From Frankia sp. AgB1.9 (GTDB lineage: Bacteria > Actinomycetota > Actinomycetes > Frankiales > Frankiaceae): DNA of 33,646 nucleotides. The translations under genes and the position numbers were made by a program. Positions 8,026-16,518 of the stretch are shown piece after piece. The notes below the pieces were generated by a model that worked only from the letters and a program-made list of their open reading frames with translations, was not told the DNA's origin and did not search any database. The DNA lies in NCBI RefSeq assembly GCF_016786355.1, contig NZ_JADWYX010000103.1, forward strand, positions 1 to 33,646. The letters are read 5' to 3'. The stretch's first letter is position 1; each line of letters opens with the position of its first letter.

Positions 8026-10698
8026 TTAGGACGACCGGTCGTTTTGGGTGAGACCGACGGCGGTCAGCGGATGTATGGCGTCGAGGGTGCCCCAGATCGA
8101 CAGGGCACGGGCATACGCCGGGTAGCGGTAGAGCTCGGTTGTCTTCTGGTTCCATGCCTCTGGTGAGTTGAAGGCGAACCCGTTCTCCGGCACCTGCCAT
8201 ATCTGCGTGGAGACCGCCGAGGCGAGCGCCACACCGTCGCGAGTCAGGGTGTTGTCCTTGAATCGTGCACCGGCTGTCAGGTAGGTCGCTGCGACCTCGA
8301 AGTTGGTTCCGGACCAGACCTCGGTCTCCTCACGAAGCCCGTACGGGCCCACGAAAGGCCAGTTGCCGTCGGCACCAGCGCCACCCGGGAGGATCATGTT
8401 GGGCGCTCCGAGCAGACGGCCCTTCCCGTCGCGCAGTTTCACGAAGGCTGGGTACTGCGTGCGAAGCTGCTGGCGGTAGTGGGTGAGGTCCACCAGGTCT
8501 GGCAGGCCTAGGCGCTCGGCGACTCCCTGCGCGAAGAAGGTGTCGAAGAGCGTGGCATCTTCGGTGCCCGTCGGGCCGGGCGTGTACCGGTAGTACTGGT
8601 GGACCGGGTCCCAGAACGTCGTCTCAAACTCAGCCTTGGCGTTGTTTAGATCGCCTTGCAGCGGAGCCAGTTCGCTGGCGGGTCGGCTGAGCTGCTGGCC
8701 GCTCTTGATGACGATCTCGAGGGACAGCAGGTACAGCTCGCTGTCATAGACGTCGACACCGTTGGTCGGGATAACGTCATAGGTGTTGGCGAAATCGCGG
8801 GACGGCAGCGGAAGGAAGCTGTCAGCGGGCACGAGGCCCTGCAGTTTCTTCAAATTCTTCACCATGGCTGGATAGGCCTCCCGCAGGAAACCGTCGCCAT
8901 GGTTGATCAACGCGTAGGCGTAGTCTCGGTAGACGAGCTTGCTCGGTATATCGGCGAACTGGGTCTTACCTGGAGTCGGCGGATCCGTGGTTGTCCAGCT
9001 GACGAAGGGGTCAGACGTCGCCGTCACGGTATAGATCCGCGGATCGGAGTAGGGGTCCAGCATCGTGGCTTCGTTCTCGGCGCGTAGTCGGTCGCGTTCG
9101 AGGTTGGGAAAGAGCAGGTCGTACGCCAGGTATCCGTAGGAGTCGACATCCATCTCGTTCGAGTTGTTGACCAGCGCGAACGAACTATCCGCCGTCAGCG
9201 GCGCCGTGCTGTCGACGGTGTCGAAGAGGTGCGTACCGGGTTTCGCCGCCCCTATTCGTCGACCGCCTGTGGGAGGCACCTTGTTGCTGACGAGTCCTCC
9301 CTCCCAGAACGAGCTGTTGAACACCAGCTGGTAGAGCTGGTTGAGGGACGCCGTACGTAGCGCGGTCGGATAGGCCGCATTGTTTGCGATCGGGCTCCAC
9401 CAGGACTCGACTGCCTTCAACGCCGACTGCTGGCCGGTGAGCGCGTCATCCGCGATCCTGAAGCTCTGACGGCCGGAGTAGCTACCGCGGACGTAGTCGT
9501 TGGTCGCGGTCTCCCTGGCGCCGTAGAAGTCCGTGTAGCGGCGCATCCACACCGTCTGATCCTTGTCGAAGGAAATTTGCGGAAAATCCCACGACAGCGC
9601 GAACGGAATCGTCGTCGTCTCGCCGGGCGCGAGCTTCGCGGATACCGCGACGGCTCCGGCCGACGAGGACTTGTCGAGCGGAGCATCGCCTAGCTGGCCG
9701 TCCCTGCCGAATGCCTTGTAGATGTCCGAGCCGTCGCCGTTCCCGTTCCACGAGGTGGTGTAGGTGACCTTCTGCCCGCCGGTGGGCTTCGCCGCGATAG
9801 TCCATTCGGAGTTGGCGGCATCCGGGGTGTTGGAGGGGCTATCCGCGCGCAGCGTCACCGCCTGGACTCCGGTCCTCGCGTCCGACTGGAAGGCGCTGGA
9901 GAAACCCGACCGCACGCTTGTCGGGCTGCCCGTGGCATGGGCAGGAGCATTCGGCATGGTGAACATCACCGACACCGAGTCCTCTTTCCCGGTATGGTTG
10001 GCGAGCTGCACGTCGAAGTACACCAACGGCAGCGAGGTGCGCTCGTCCTCGCCAGCGACGATCGGCGAGTAGAATTGCATGGAGACGTCGGTCGCAAGTG
10101 GCTTGTAGTTCACCCAGCCGAATGGGTACAGGCTCGAGTAGGTGCCATCACCGGGCTTCAGCGTGTTCCACGCCGGCAGCGGCGAGCCCCATGAACGCTG
10201 CGAGACCAGGCCGTTCGGGCCCGTGGTGCGCGGACCGTCGGTGGCGAGAGTGCGCACGGATGCCGCAGCCGAGCCGACCTGCTCACGGACATGGAATGCT
10301 GCCTGAGGAAGGGCGCGCATCTCCCAGGTCGCGTTCTGCGAGCCGCCGAAGTCCCATGGCCCGAACGTCCCCGACTGGTTGATCATGAATGAGCCGGCTC
10401 CGACACCGCCTACCGGCAGTCCCAGCCCGGCCACGGTCAACGGATAGTTCCCTTTGAGGATGTCGAGCGCGTCGACCTGCGTCCCGCTGCACGCCTGCGA
10501 GGCCTCGGCTGAACACGTCAAGGCCGGGATCGCCCCCAGCGGCCGGCTCAGCGCCGCCGTGGGCACTGGAAGGACGAAGCCGTCCATGCCGCCAGGCCCA
10601 GAGTCCGCGGACAGGCGTATGCCGAGTACGGTGCCGCCGGCCGCAAGAACAAGCACCAACACAATGATGAGATACCGCGCCCGGTGTTTGCGCACCAC
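8026..10698 (-). CDS. GH116/GBA2-like (DUF608) membrane-anchored glycosidase-like protein
   Basis: An 890-residue protein. Residues 9-27 are a hydrophobic signal anchor, so the bulk is outside the cell. An N-terminal beta-rich domain begins at about 88 with GLPVGGVGAGSFMINQSGTF, typical of the non-lysosomal glucosylceramidase (GBA2) family; a helical barrel domain follows with ANTYDVI (about 635), LFDTFFAQGVAERLG (about 716) and EVWSGTNFEVAATYL (about 795). Family members hydrolyse beta-glucosides or related sugars. The Asp in FDTFF fits the general acid, but no Glu is seen just before NTYD where the nucleophile is expected, so activity is doubtful. GTG starts at 10698 or 10695; AAGGA precedes both. 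TetR is divergent. Confidence 0.8.
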   Translation of the reverse strand: MVRKHRARYLIIVLVLVLAAGGTVLGIRLSADSGPGGMDGFVLPVPTAALSRPLGAIPALTCSAEASQACSGTQVDALDILKGNYPLTVAGLGLPVGGVGAGSFMINQSGTFGPWDFGGSQNATWEMRALPQAAFHVREQVGSAAASVRTLATDGPRTTGPNGLVSQRSWGSPLPAWNTLKPGDGTYSSLYPFGWVNYKPLATDVSMQFYSPIVAGEDERTSLPLVYFDVQLANHTGKEDSVSVMFTMPNAPAHATGSPTSVRSGFSSAFQSDARTGVQAVTLRADSPSNTPDAANSEWTIAAKPTGGQKVTYTTSWNGNGDGSDIYKAFGRDGQLGDAPLDKSSSAGAVAVSAKLAPGETTTIPFALSWDFPQISFDKDQTVWMRRYTDFYGARETATNDYVRGSYSGRQSFRIADDALTGQQSALKAVESWWSPIANNAAYPTALRTASLNQLYQLVFNSSFWEGGLVSNKVPPTGGRRIGAAKPGTHLFDTVDSTAPLTADSSFALVNNSNEMDVDSYGYLAYDLLFPNLERDRLRAENEATMLDPYSDPRIYTVTATSDPFVSWTTTDPPTPGKTQFADIPSKLVYRDYAYALINHGDGFLREAYPAMVKNLKKLQGLVPADSFLPLPSRDFANTYDVIPTNGVDVYDSELYLLSLEIVIKSGQQLSRPASELAPLQGDLNNAKAEFETTFWDPVHQYYRYTPGPTGTEDATLFDTFFAQGVAERLGLPDLVDLTHYRQQLRTQYPAFVKLRDGKGRLLGAPNMILPGGAGADGNWPFVGPYGLREETEVWSGTNFEVAATYLTAGARFKDNTLTRDGVALASAVSTQIWQVPENGFAFNSPEAWNQKTTELYRYPAYARALSIWGTLDAIHPLTAVGLTQNDRSS

Positions 10699-11211
10699 AT
10701 TCCTTCATTCGAGTGTCAAGACGTCAGATTCGTTGCCCGCAGTCCTGTGCGGCGTGCCACAGGTTTCCCAAGCCGCCATGACTCGTCGAATACGCCTGAT
10801 CGACGTCGGACTCGACTGCCGCCGACGGAGCTGGAATCCAAGCCGCCGTCCAGAGGCGGCAGGCAGCGCGCTCTCGCCCCCTCTCCCGCCGGCTGTCGAG
10901 CCGAGACCTCCACCTCTGCCTCGACCACCGAGGCCACGAGCCAGGCGCCGGGACACTGGGGCACGCCGCAGGCCCGGCCAGGCGGACCCGCAGCGGGTTG
11001 TTGGCCCCGTGCGCCGGCCGGACGGCGCTCAGTGCGCCTCCGACCGACCTCGGTGCCATGCCCGCGATCCTGGCCCGAACCAGAATCTGAGTCAACTAGC
11101 AAATGAGAGCTCCGGACGTGCAACGGGCACCGAAAGGTCGACCTCGTGGCGGACGTGCGCCAAAGCAGGGGCAGAGCTGACTCAAGTTTGGGAGTCGGTA
11201 GGGTCAGTCAC
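10699..11211. other. Divergent intergenic region between GH116 and TetR genes
   Basis: About 500 bases without a supported gene. It should contain promoters for the minus-strand GH116-like gene and the plus-strand TetR gene. A TTGACA hexamer reads on the minus strand at 10719-10714, and GACTC/GAGTC half sites separated by 8 bases lie about 20-35 bases before the TetR start. Both are weak evidence. Confidence 0.4.
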
Positions 11212-11874
11212 ATGGCTTCCACGGCCCGCCACCCGCGCGGTCAGTACTCCCGGACGCCCGTCCGCAGGCGGGAGATCGCTCAAGCCGTGCTCGACATGGT
11301 CGTCGAGAAGGGTCATGCGAAAGTGACCACGGCCGAGGTCGCGGCGCGGGCTGGCACTAGCGAGGCGACCGTCCTCTACCACTACCCGAGCAAGGACCAC
11401 CTGCTCGTTGCCGCCCTGGAACTAGATCGGGACTTGGCTGTGGAGCGGGCCGAGCGCGTCGGCGTACGTCCGGAGGACGGACTGGCGGGCCTCGACCTCA
11501 ACACCCTCGCCGAGGCTGGACGCTCCGTCGTCGGCCGAGAACCACTGGTCCGTCTTCAAGTCGCACTGACAGGTCTTGCCGCCATTCCCGGGCACCCAGC
11601 CGAGGACTATTTCGCCCAGCACTACCAGACGGCCGTCGAGGGATACGGCCGTTTCATCGCCGAACGACAGAAGACCGGTGACGCCCATCCGAGCCTGGAT
11701 CCAGTAGAGGTGGCACGCCAGTTCGTGGCCATCTGGGACGGCCTCACCGCCCAATGGCTCAACTCCCGCGACTTCGACCTGGGCATAACGCTCGCCCGTG
11801 CGTTCCGCCGGCTCTCAGGGCAGAACTGGATGGAGGCCACACGCGCCGTGATCGACCCCCCCAACGGGATCTGA
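11212..11874 (+). CDS. TetR-family transcriptional regulator
   Basis: A 220-residue protein. The N-terminal HTH spans about residues 15-62: RREIAQAVLDMVVEKG, then VTTAEVAARAGTSEATVLYH and YPSKDHLL, the standard TetR pattern. The C-terminal ~150 residues are the helical ligand-binding and dimer domain, without a signature that tells the ligand. ATG at 11212 is chosen because an HTH begins shortly after it; upstream in-frame starts add low-complexity residues. It is divergent from the GH116-like gene and so may repress it, which is inferred from position only. Confidence 0.9.
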   Translation: MASTARHPRGQYSRTPVRRREIAQAVLDMVVEKGHAKVTTAEVAARAGTSEATVLYHYPSKDHLLVAALELDRDLAVERAERVGVRPEDGLAGLDLNTLAEAGRSVVGREPLVRLQVALTGLAAIPGHPAEDYFAQHYQTAVEGYGRFIAERQKTGDAHPSLDPVEVARQFVAIWDGLTAQWLNSRDFDLGITLARAFRRLSGQNWMEATRAVIDPPNGI

Positions 11875-12079
11875 GGAAGCACCGCGCAGAGCTCGACGAG
11901 AACCAGTTTCTCAGTCGCCGAGGCGGATGGGTTGGAACAACTCCCAGACGTCTCGGTTCTACTCGGCCGCCGTCGTCCACCTTGCGGGTGCAACTGGACG
12001 ACTAGGGCGCTGAGCTGGGCGAACAGCCCGCACGACTGACGCGGCCCACCGCCCGGCTGCTACGCAGGCACGCGGCGAG
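11875..12079. other. Non-coding stretch after TetR
   Basis: No gene or hairpin terminator is evident. The 20 bases GCTGAGCTGGGCGAACAGCC at 12009 recur at about 25298, the only longer match noticed between those regions. Confidence 0.3.
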
Positions 12080-12227
12080 CTCCAGGTCGAACAGGTCGGT
12101 CCTGGCTCGCCAGAGAGTGTTCGCCGACGACTCCGTTCAGAGGAGCTCGAGGATGGTCGCGTTGGCGGTTCCGCCGCCCTCGCACATTGTCTGCAGGCCG
12201 TACCGGATTCCCTGGCCGCGCATGTGG
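12080..12227 (-). pseudogene. Thiolase C-terminal relic (repeat copy 2)
   Basis: The minus strand reads MRGQGIRYGLQTMCEGGGTA then NATILELL and stop, matching the last 28 residues of the thiolase at 1581-2747 with Gly-Gln and Val-Leu changes. The similarity continues past the stop (GAACGGAGTCGTCGGCGAAC, then CCTGTTCGACCTGGAGCTC). All upstream thiolase sequence is missing. It is a fragment left by duplication or by deletion of a second thiolase gene. Confidence 0.8.
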
Positions 12228-12304
12228 CGAGTCGGGACAGGTAAGCGAGGCCCCTGTAGGCCGGTGGCCTGGGGATTCAGGTGGCGAGATGGGCTCGCTT
12301 CAAG

Positions 12305-12327
12305 GCGAGGTCTCAGTGAGACCTCGC
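12305..12327. promoter_or_regulatory. 23-bp palindrome, possible operator
   Basis: GCGAGGTCTCA (12305-12315), one central G, then TGAGACCTCGC (12317-12327): a perfect 11-bp dyad with a single-base centre. The centre is too tight for an RNA hairpin loop, so a protein-binding site is more likely than a terminator. The regulator and target gene are unknown; the nearest genes are relics on both sides. Confidence 0.45.
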
Positions 12328-12608
12328 TCTGGGCCTGCTGAGGGGCCATTTCCTGGGTCGGTGTGTTCAGTACCAGGACGGGTTTTCCGACTCGGCCGGA
12401 CGGGCGGTGTCGGGGTGATCGCCCGGGCGGCGGCGGTTTCCGGCCTTCGGTTGCCCGTGGGCGGACATGCGGCGTGGCCCTTGCGTGTGGGCATTCGTCG
12501 TTTTCGGGCCGGCCGCGGCAGTCGGGCTGAAGGGCCGGCGCCGGCGTCGGCGCCAAGGTAGCGACGAAGTACTCCGGTTCGGTCGCGAACGGATACGGGT
12601 CGACGTGC

Positions 12609-13040
12609 GAGCGCGCCGAGCAGGTCGCGCTGGAGCCGGTCCATCTCGGCGAGGAACTCGGTCACCAGGGCCTGCTCGTGGGCGGTCAGGCTCTGGTCGG
12701 CCAGCTCGGGGAGCCGGAACGTGCCGTAACGGCCGTTGTAGAGGCCGGCCGCGTGCAGGCTGACCAGCAGGCCGGCCCACGGGTCGCCGTGCGCGGCCCG
12801 GTCGACGCCGGCCCGGTAGGCCGGGATGTGCTCGACCGGGCCGACCTTGTGGAACTGGGTCGGCTGGCGCGTCGCCGGGTCGAGGCTCGGTCGCCGCTCC
12901 CAGACCGCCCAGCCATTGTCATGATGGCGCGCGGCCAGCGTGGCGGCCCGCGCGTGCTCCGCCAGAGCCGGGGCGTCCTCGTTCCCCCAGGCGGGCCGCT
13001 CCAAGCGTGGGTGTGGCCTCTCCCATTGGCAATGATCTCC
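12609..13040 (-). pseudogene. DUF3891 family protein, frameshifted
   Basis: The minus strand contains RHHDNGWAVWERRPSLDPAT, then HKVGPVEHIPAYRAGVDRAA and WAGLLVSLHAAGLYNGRYGT, the core of DUF3891 (a His-Asp and His-rich helical protein of about 240 residues, unknown biochemistry). The start of the family, a T-H-A-W motif, is in another frame (GRGHTHAWSG), with a short deletion near 12995 before PAWGNED. The expected C-terminal helices after RLQRDLLGALA are not seen in frame. Both defects point to an inactive gene. Confidence 0.6.
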
Positions 13041-13134
13041 TCAGTCGCCGGCAGACCTGGACGGTTCCGACCGAAGCGGCGTTGCGATCTGGCACACTCG
13101 TGGACGAAAGATCCATTCGAGCGATCGGGGGCAC

Positions 13135-14607
13135 ATGCTCGAGGACGAAGGAGGCGCGTTCTACGTCTCATACGCACCGAACGACGTCGCGTGGGCTGAA
13201 TGGATCTCCTGGCAGCTGGAGGAAGCCGGCCTGTCTGTGACGTTGGAGGCGTGGGATTTCCTTCCCGGAGGCAATTCGGTTGCCCTTTCGGACCGGGCAC
13301 TGGCAACAGCAAGGTGCACGATCGCCGTCTTTTCTCGCAACTACCAGAAATACTCGCTGGCATCCTCGCAATGGCAGTCCGCATGGCACCGCGCCCAGGC
13401 CGACGAGTCGACCAGACTCCTCCTCGCCAGGATCGACGACATCGAGGTCACCGGCGTGCTGGAGCAAAGTATTCCGGTGAATTTGTTCGCTGCCGCCAGC
13501 CCATCCGAGGCACGCTCCCTCCTCCTGGCCGCGGTGCAAGGCAATCGACGTAAGCCAGCCGTCGAGCCAGTCTTCCCAGGCGGCGTGGAGCCGATCTTCC
13601 CCGGTCGCCTTCGGGAGCCCTCGCTCCGCGCCGTGGCGGGCGCATCACCAGATCTGGTTCGCGTCGCGGTCGTCGACGCGCATGACGCGAACCGTCACGG
13701 CATCGCCGCCGCGATCAGCCAGGACGCCAGAATCGTCGTCTCCGCGGCTCATGAGAGCACGGCTGCGCTGGCCCGCTCCGGAGCTCATTTCGACATATGC
13801 GTTATCGGCTACATGAGTGGCGCGCCAGACAAAGGAATACAACACGATCTCGGCGGCCGGCCTGTCGTCGTGCTCTCGCTCGCGCAAGGATGGCAGTACC
13901 AGGTCGGAACTTGGCTGCAGGGAGCACGGGCCATCATCGATACCAGGATCGGGGGCCTGCAGATAGCCGAGTTGGTCTGCGCGGCGGCCGACGGCGATCT
14001 CATCGATTCGCGGATCGCACGCGCGCTGCTCACCGCAATCGAATTCTTTGAGATAATTCCAGACCCACGGCTGGAACAGATTCTTGCCCGGTGCGCCCAG
14101 AACACGCGCCTACGCCAGGTACTGGACGCGCTGGGAGTCGACGCCGGCGAGTTCCAGCAAAAGCTGACGAGTCTCCGGCGGGAGCTTGGATCTGCTCATC
14201 GATGGACCTACCCGCACGACACCGTCGAGCCTGACGCCACTCTCGGTCCAGCTTCCAGCTTTGGCCAGGTCGCCCCGGTATCGCTTCCGGCCGAGATACT
14301 CGCCGTCACCGGTCTCCAACGAGAACTGCTGGAGCAGTTGGCGGACGGCTACACAGAACAAGAGATAGCGGATGCGCACGGGCTGTCCAGCGTTGATGTC
14401 CGCCGTCAGTTCCAACAGGCGATGCAGCGGCTTGGGATTCCGCACGACGACGAGGTGTCTCACCTGTGGTGCGCCCTGTATCTGTTTGGCAGGCACAGGT
14501 ACCCGGACCGCGCGAGGCGACGAGTGAGCATGCACCGTGCCGAGCTCATATCATCGCCAAGCCGTCGCGCCACACTGTTGCCACGCGAACTCGGAACCGA
14601 GGCCTGA
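13135..14607 (+). CDS. TIR domain - pseudo-receiver - LuxR-type HTH fusion protein
   Basis: A 490-residue protein with an unusual domain order. Residues 8-135 are a TIR_2-like domain: FYVSYAPNDVAWAEWISWQL, EAWDFLPGGN and CTIAVFSRNY. An EPVFPGG/EPIFPGR linker follows (about 144-158). Residues 175-300 resemble a response-regulator receiver (VRVAVVDAHDANRHG, PVVVLSLAQG) but the phospho-acceptor position in FDICVIGYMSG seems to be Gly, not Asp. Residues 392-434 are a LuxR/NarL-type HTH (YTEQEIADAHGLSSVDVRRQ). The position often E-W in related TIR domains is Gln79-Trp80. Start ATG 13135 follows a G-rich stretch. A phosphorylation-independent regulator with TIR signalling or protein-binding input is inferred; NAD cleavage is not assured. 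Confidence 0.85.
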   Translation: MLEDEGGAFYVSYAPNDVAWAEWISWQLEEAGLSVTLEAWDFLPGGNSVALSDRALATARCTIAVFSRNYQKYSLASSQWQSAWHRAQADESTRLLLARIDDIEVTGVLEQSIPVNLFAAASPSEARSLLLAAVQGNRRKPAVEPVFPGGVEPIFPGRLREPSLRAVAGASPDLVRVAVVDAHDANRHGIAAAISQDARIVVSAAHESTAALARSGAHFDICVIGYMSGAPDKGIQHDLGGRPVVVLSLAQGWQYQVGTWLQGARAIIDTRIGGLQIAELVCAAADGDLIDSRIARALLTAIEFFEIIPDPRLEQILARCAQNTRLRQVLDALGVDAGEFQQKLTSLRRELGSAHRWTYPHDTVEPDATLGPASSFGQVAPVSLPAEILAVTGLQRELLEQLADGYTEQEIADAHGLSSVDVRRQFQQAMQRLGIPHDDEVSHLWCALYLFGRHRYPDRARRRVSMHRAELISSPSRRATLLPRELGTEA

Positions 14608-14611
14608 CGCC

Positions 14612-14899
14612 ATGATCAACGCACTAGCTCTGGTGTCGTTCGCACTGACAACATTCACCTTCACCGACGACTCGCCGCACGTTGGCGTCGTGGACTGGTT
14701 CCGGCAGCGGGAAAGCCTCGTCACATTTGATCCCGACCTCCTCTGTGTGACCGTTCTGAACGAGGACCGGTCATTGGCACAGGGAATATTCAACACGACC
14801 ACGGGAAATTTTGTGGATGGCAGGACCGTACCAGCGGCCAGAGTCCCTCCAGACATCCGCGAGATACACCGCGATAATGTGGTCGTGGTATGGCAGTGA
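14612..14899 (+). CDS. 95-residue protein of unknown function, coupled to the TIR gene
   Basis: Begins with ATG 4 bases after the TIR fusion's stop, so it is probably translated from the same message by coupling. Residues 1-16 are hydrophobic (INALALVSFALTTF) but the segment is followed by an acidic, mixed domain with DWFRQRESLVTFDPD and a C-terminal NVVVVWQ strand. I do not recognise a family. The tight spacing suggests a partner or modulator of the TIR protein. Confidence 0.65.
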   Translation: MINALALVSFALTTFTFTDDSPHVGVVDWFRQRESLVTFDPDLLCVTVLNEDRSLAQGIFNTTTGNFVDGRTVPAARVPPDIREIHRDNVVVVWQ

Positions 14900-14974
14900 C
14901 CTGGTTTCTTGCGGTGGATACAGCGGGCAGCCCGGTCACGCCCGCCTAGTAGGGCTTTGTTAGGTCGTTGACCG

Positions 14975-15110
14975 ACCGGTTTCGAGTTGCGTCCAGTCGT
15001 GGAGGAGTTCGCGGCCCGGATGCTGGCGGACCTGCCGCGTAAGGACCGGCGAGCGAAGAGCGAGCAGCTGTACCCGCGTGCCTCATGCGTTGACTCGTCG
15101 GAGCTGCGGC
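14975..15110 (+). pseudogene. IS701-like transposase, N-terminal scrap
   Basis: The plus strand encodes EEFAARMLADLPRKDRRAKS then EQLYPRA, like the leading region of IS701-type transposases (a short acidic helix, L-x-x-L-P-R-x-D-x-R-x-K-x-E-Q-Y). After ~40 residues the similarity is lost. No DDE motif follows. The call is tentative. Confidence 0.4.
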
Positions 15111-15515
15111 GGGTGGTCAGTCCCGCCGAGTTGCGCTGGGACGCGGAGCTGGTCGATCTGCTGCGGTCCGCGCGGTCGGGCGGCGGACACGGACGGGTGG
15201 AGCCGTCTGGGCGATGTGGTGACCGTGCCGCACGGGGCCGGCGGCCGGATTTCGACCCGCCTGCCTACGGCCGGCGCCGGCCGCGGGCGCTGGTCGAGGC
15301 GACTGGCCTGTTCGACGTCGCGGCAGCATGAGGCCCTCTATGTCCGCGACCGTCGCGCCCGGGGCCAGGGTCCGGCCGAGCCGTTGCCGCTTCCGGGGCC
15401 CCGAGGCCCGGGCGATGACGGGACCACTCAGGACGCCGACGTCTAGCGGGCCGCGGAGCGTGGCCGTTCGGGTTGAGGCCAGCGGGCTCGCGTCCTGGGG
15501 ACGTGGCGGTCGTGT
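15111..15515. other. No supported gene
   Basis: Between the IS701-like scrap and the replication-relaxation gene. Several overlapping GC-rich frames show no domain or start signal. It probably contains decayed transposon DNA. Confidence 0.35.
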
Positions 15516-16436
15516 TCATGGATGGGCGGGTCGGCGGTGGGCGGCGGGGGTGTGGGGGGCGCCGTAGCGGTCGGCGAGCTGCGCGATGGTGAGTCTGCGG
15601 GTGGCGTCCAGCGGTAGCCAGACGGCGGCGGCGGGGTCGGTGTCCTCGGGGTCGCCGCCGGGGTGGATGGGGTGCTCGGGGCTCGCGGTCAGGACCGGAA
15701 CCCCGGCGTGGGGTGGGCCGGAGGCGAGCCGGGCGCGAAGGTGGGCTTCGCGGGCCGGGGACGGTAGCCACAGCAGCAGGGGGCTACTGATGCCGCTGGC
15801 GGTCGCGAGGCGGGCGTAGCCGGGGAGTTTGTCGTGGACGCGGGCGAGGGTCTCGCTGCCGGTGTCGTACTCGACGTGGAAGTCCAACCGGCACTGGCCG
15901 GTGTGCCAGGTGCCGTAGCCGTCGGGGCGCACGAAGCCGCCCCACATCGCGGCGGCGCGGGCCTCGGACCACCAGACGGTGAGGCCCTGGCCGGCGGGCA
16001 GGGTGCGGCTGGCGTGGGCGAGACCGACGAAGAAGCCGTTGACGCCGATGAGGTGGGCGATCCGCGGGGAGACGAGCAGGGTGAGCAGGGCGTCGCGGCG
16101 GTAGCCGAGCTCTGCGAGGGTCAGGCCGCGGTGCGCGGCGAGCAGCCGGGCGCCGGCGGGTCCGAGGGTGTAGTGGAAGCGGCCGGCGTGGGGGCCGTAG
16201 AAGGGTTTCGCCCGGTCCAGGACACCGAGCTGGGCCAGGGTGGCGAGGCGGACCTGGGCGGTGCGCAGGTTCTCGAAGCACAGCCGCGTGATCTGGTCGG
16301 TGGTCAGGACCTGATGGTCGGCGAGGATGTCGAGCAGCCAGCGGTCACGGGCGGTGAGCCGTCCCGCGAGCGCGAACAGCACCGACTCGCCACCCCCGCC
16401 AGCGGTCCGACCCGCCCGGCGGTTCGGGCGGCTCAT
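15516..16436 (-). CDS. Replication-relaxation family protein
   Basis: A 306-residue protein of the Replic_Relax family (PF13814), known from actinobacterial plasmids and integrative elements. It starts with a basic tail (MSRPNRRAGRTAGG) and a winged-helix region LTARDRWLLDILADHQVLTT then DQITRLCFENLRTAQVRLAT. The middle holds the family's HLIGVNGFFVGLAHA and the end of the core reads YDTGSETLARVHDKL-type residues before LLLWLPSPARE. ATG at 16436 has GGGGAAC six bases upstream. No replication or transfer partners are adjacent; an ISL3 element begins 51 bases upstream, which may have separated it from its promoter. Confidence 0.85.
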   Translation of the reverse strand: MSRPNRRAGRTAGGGGESVLFALAGRLTARDRWLLDILADHQVLTTDQITRLCFENLRTAQVRLATLAQLGVLDRAKPFYGPHAGRFHYTLGPAGARLLAAHRGLTLAELGYRRDALLTLLVSPRIAHLIGVNGFFVGLAHASRTLPAGQGLTVWWSEARAAAMWGGFVRPDGYGTWHTGQCRLDFHVEYDTGSETLARVHDKLPGYARLATASGISSPLLLWLPSPAREAHLRARLASGPPHAGVPVLTASPEHPIHPGGDPEDTDPAAAVWLPLDATRRLTIAQLADRYGAPHTPAAHRRPAHP

Positions 16437-16486
16437 CGCTGTTCCCCGGTGGTCGTGGCCGTGTCGGCGGGGACTGTCTCGGTAAC

Positions 16487-16511
16487 GGCTCTGTTGCACT
16501 TTCGGTGGTGA
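16487..16511. repeat. ISL3 left terminal inverted repeat
   Basis: Starts GGCTCTGTTGCACTTTCGGT. It pairs with the right repeat at 18124-18148, with one mismatch (G versus C at base 10). Confidence 0.88.
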
Positions 16512-16518
16512 CTGAGTG

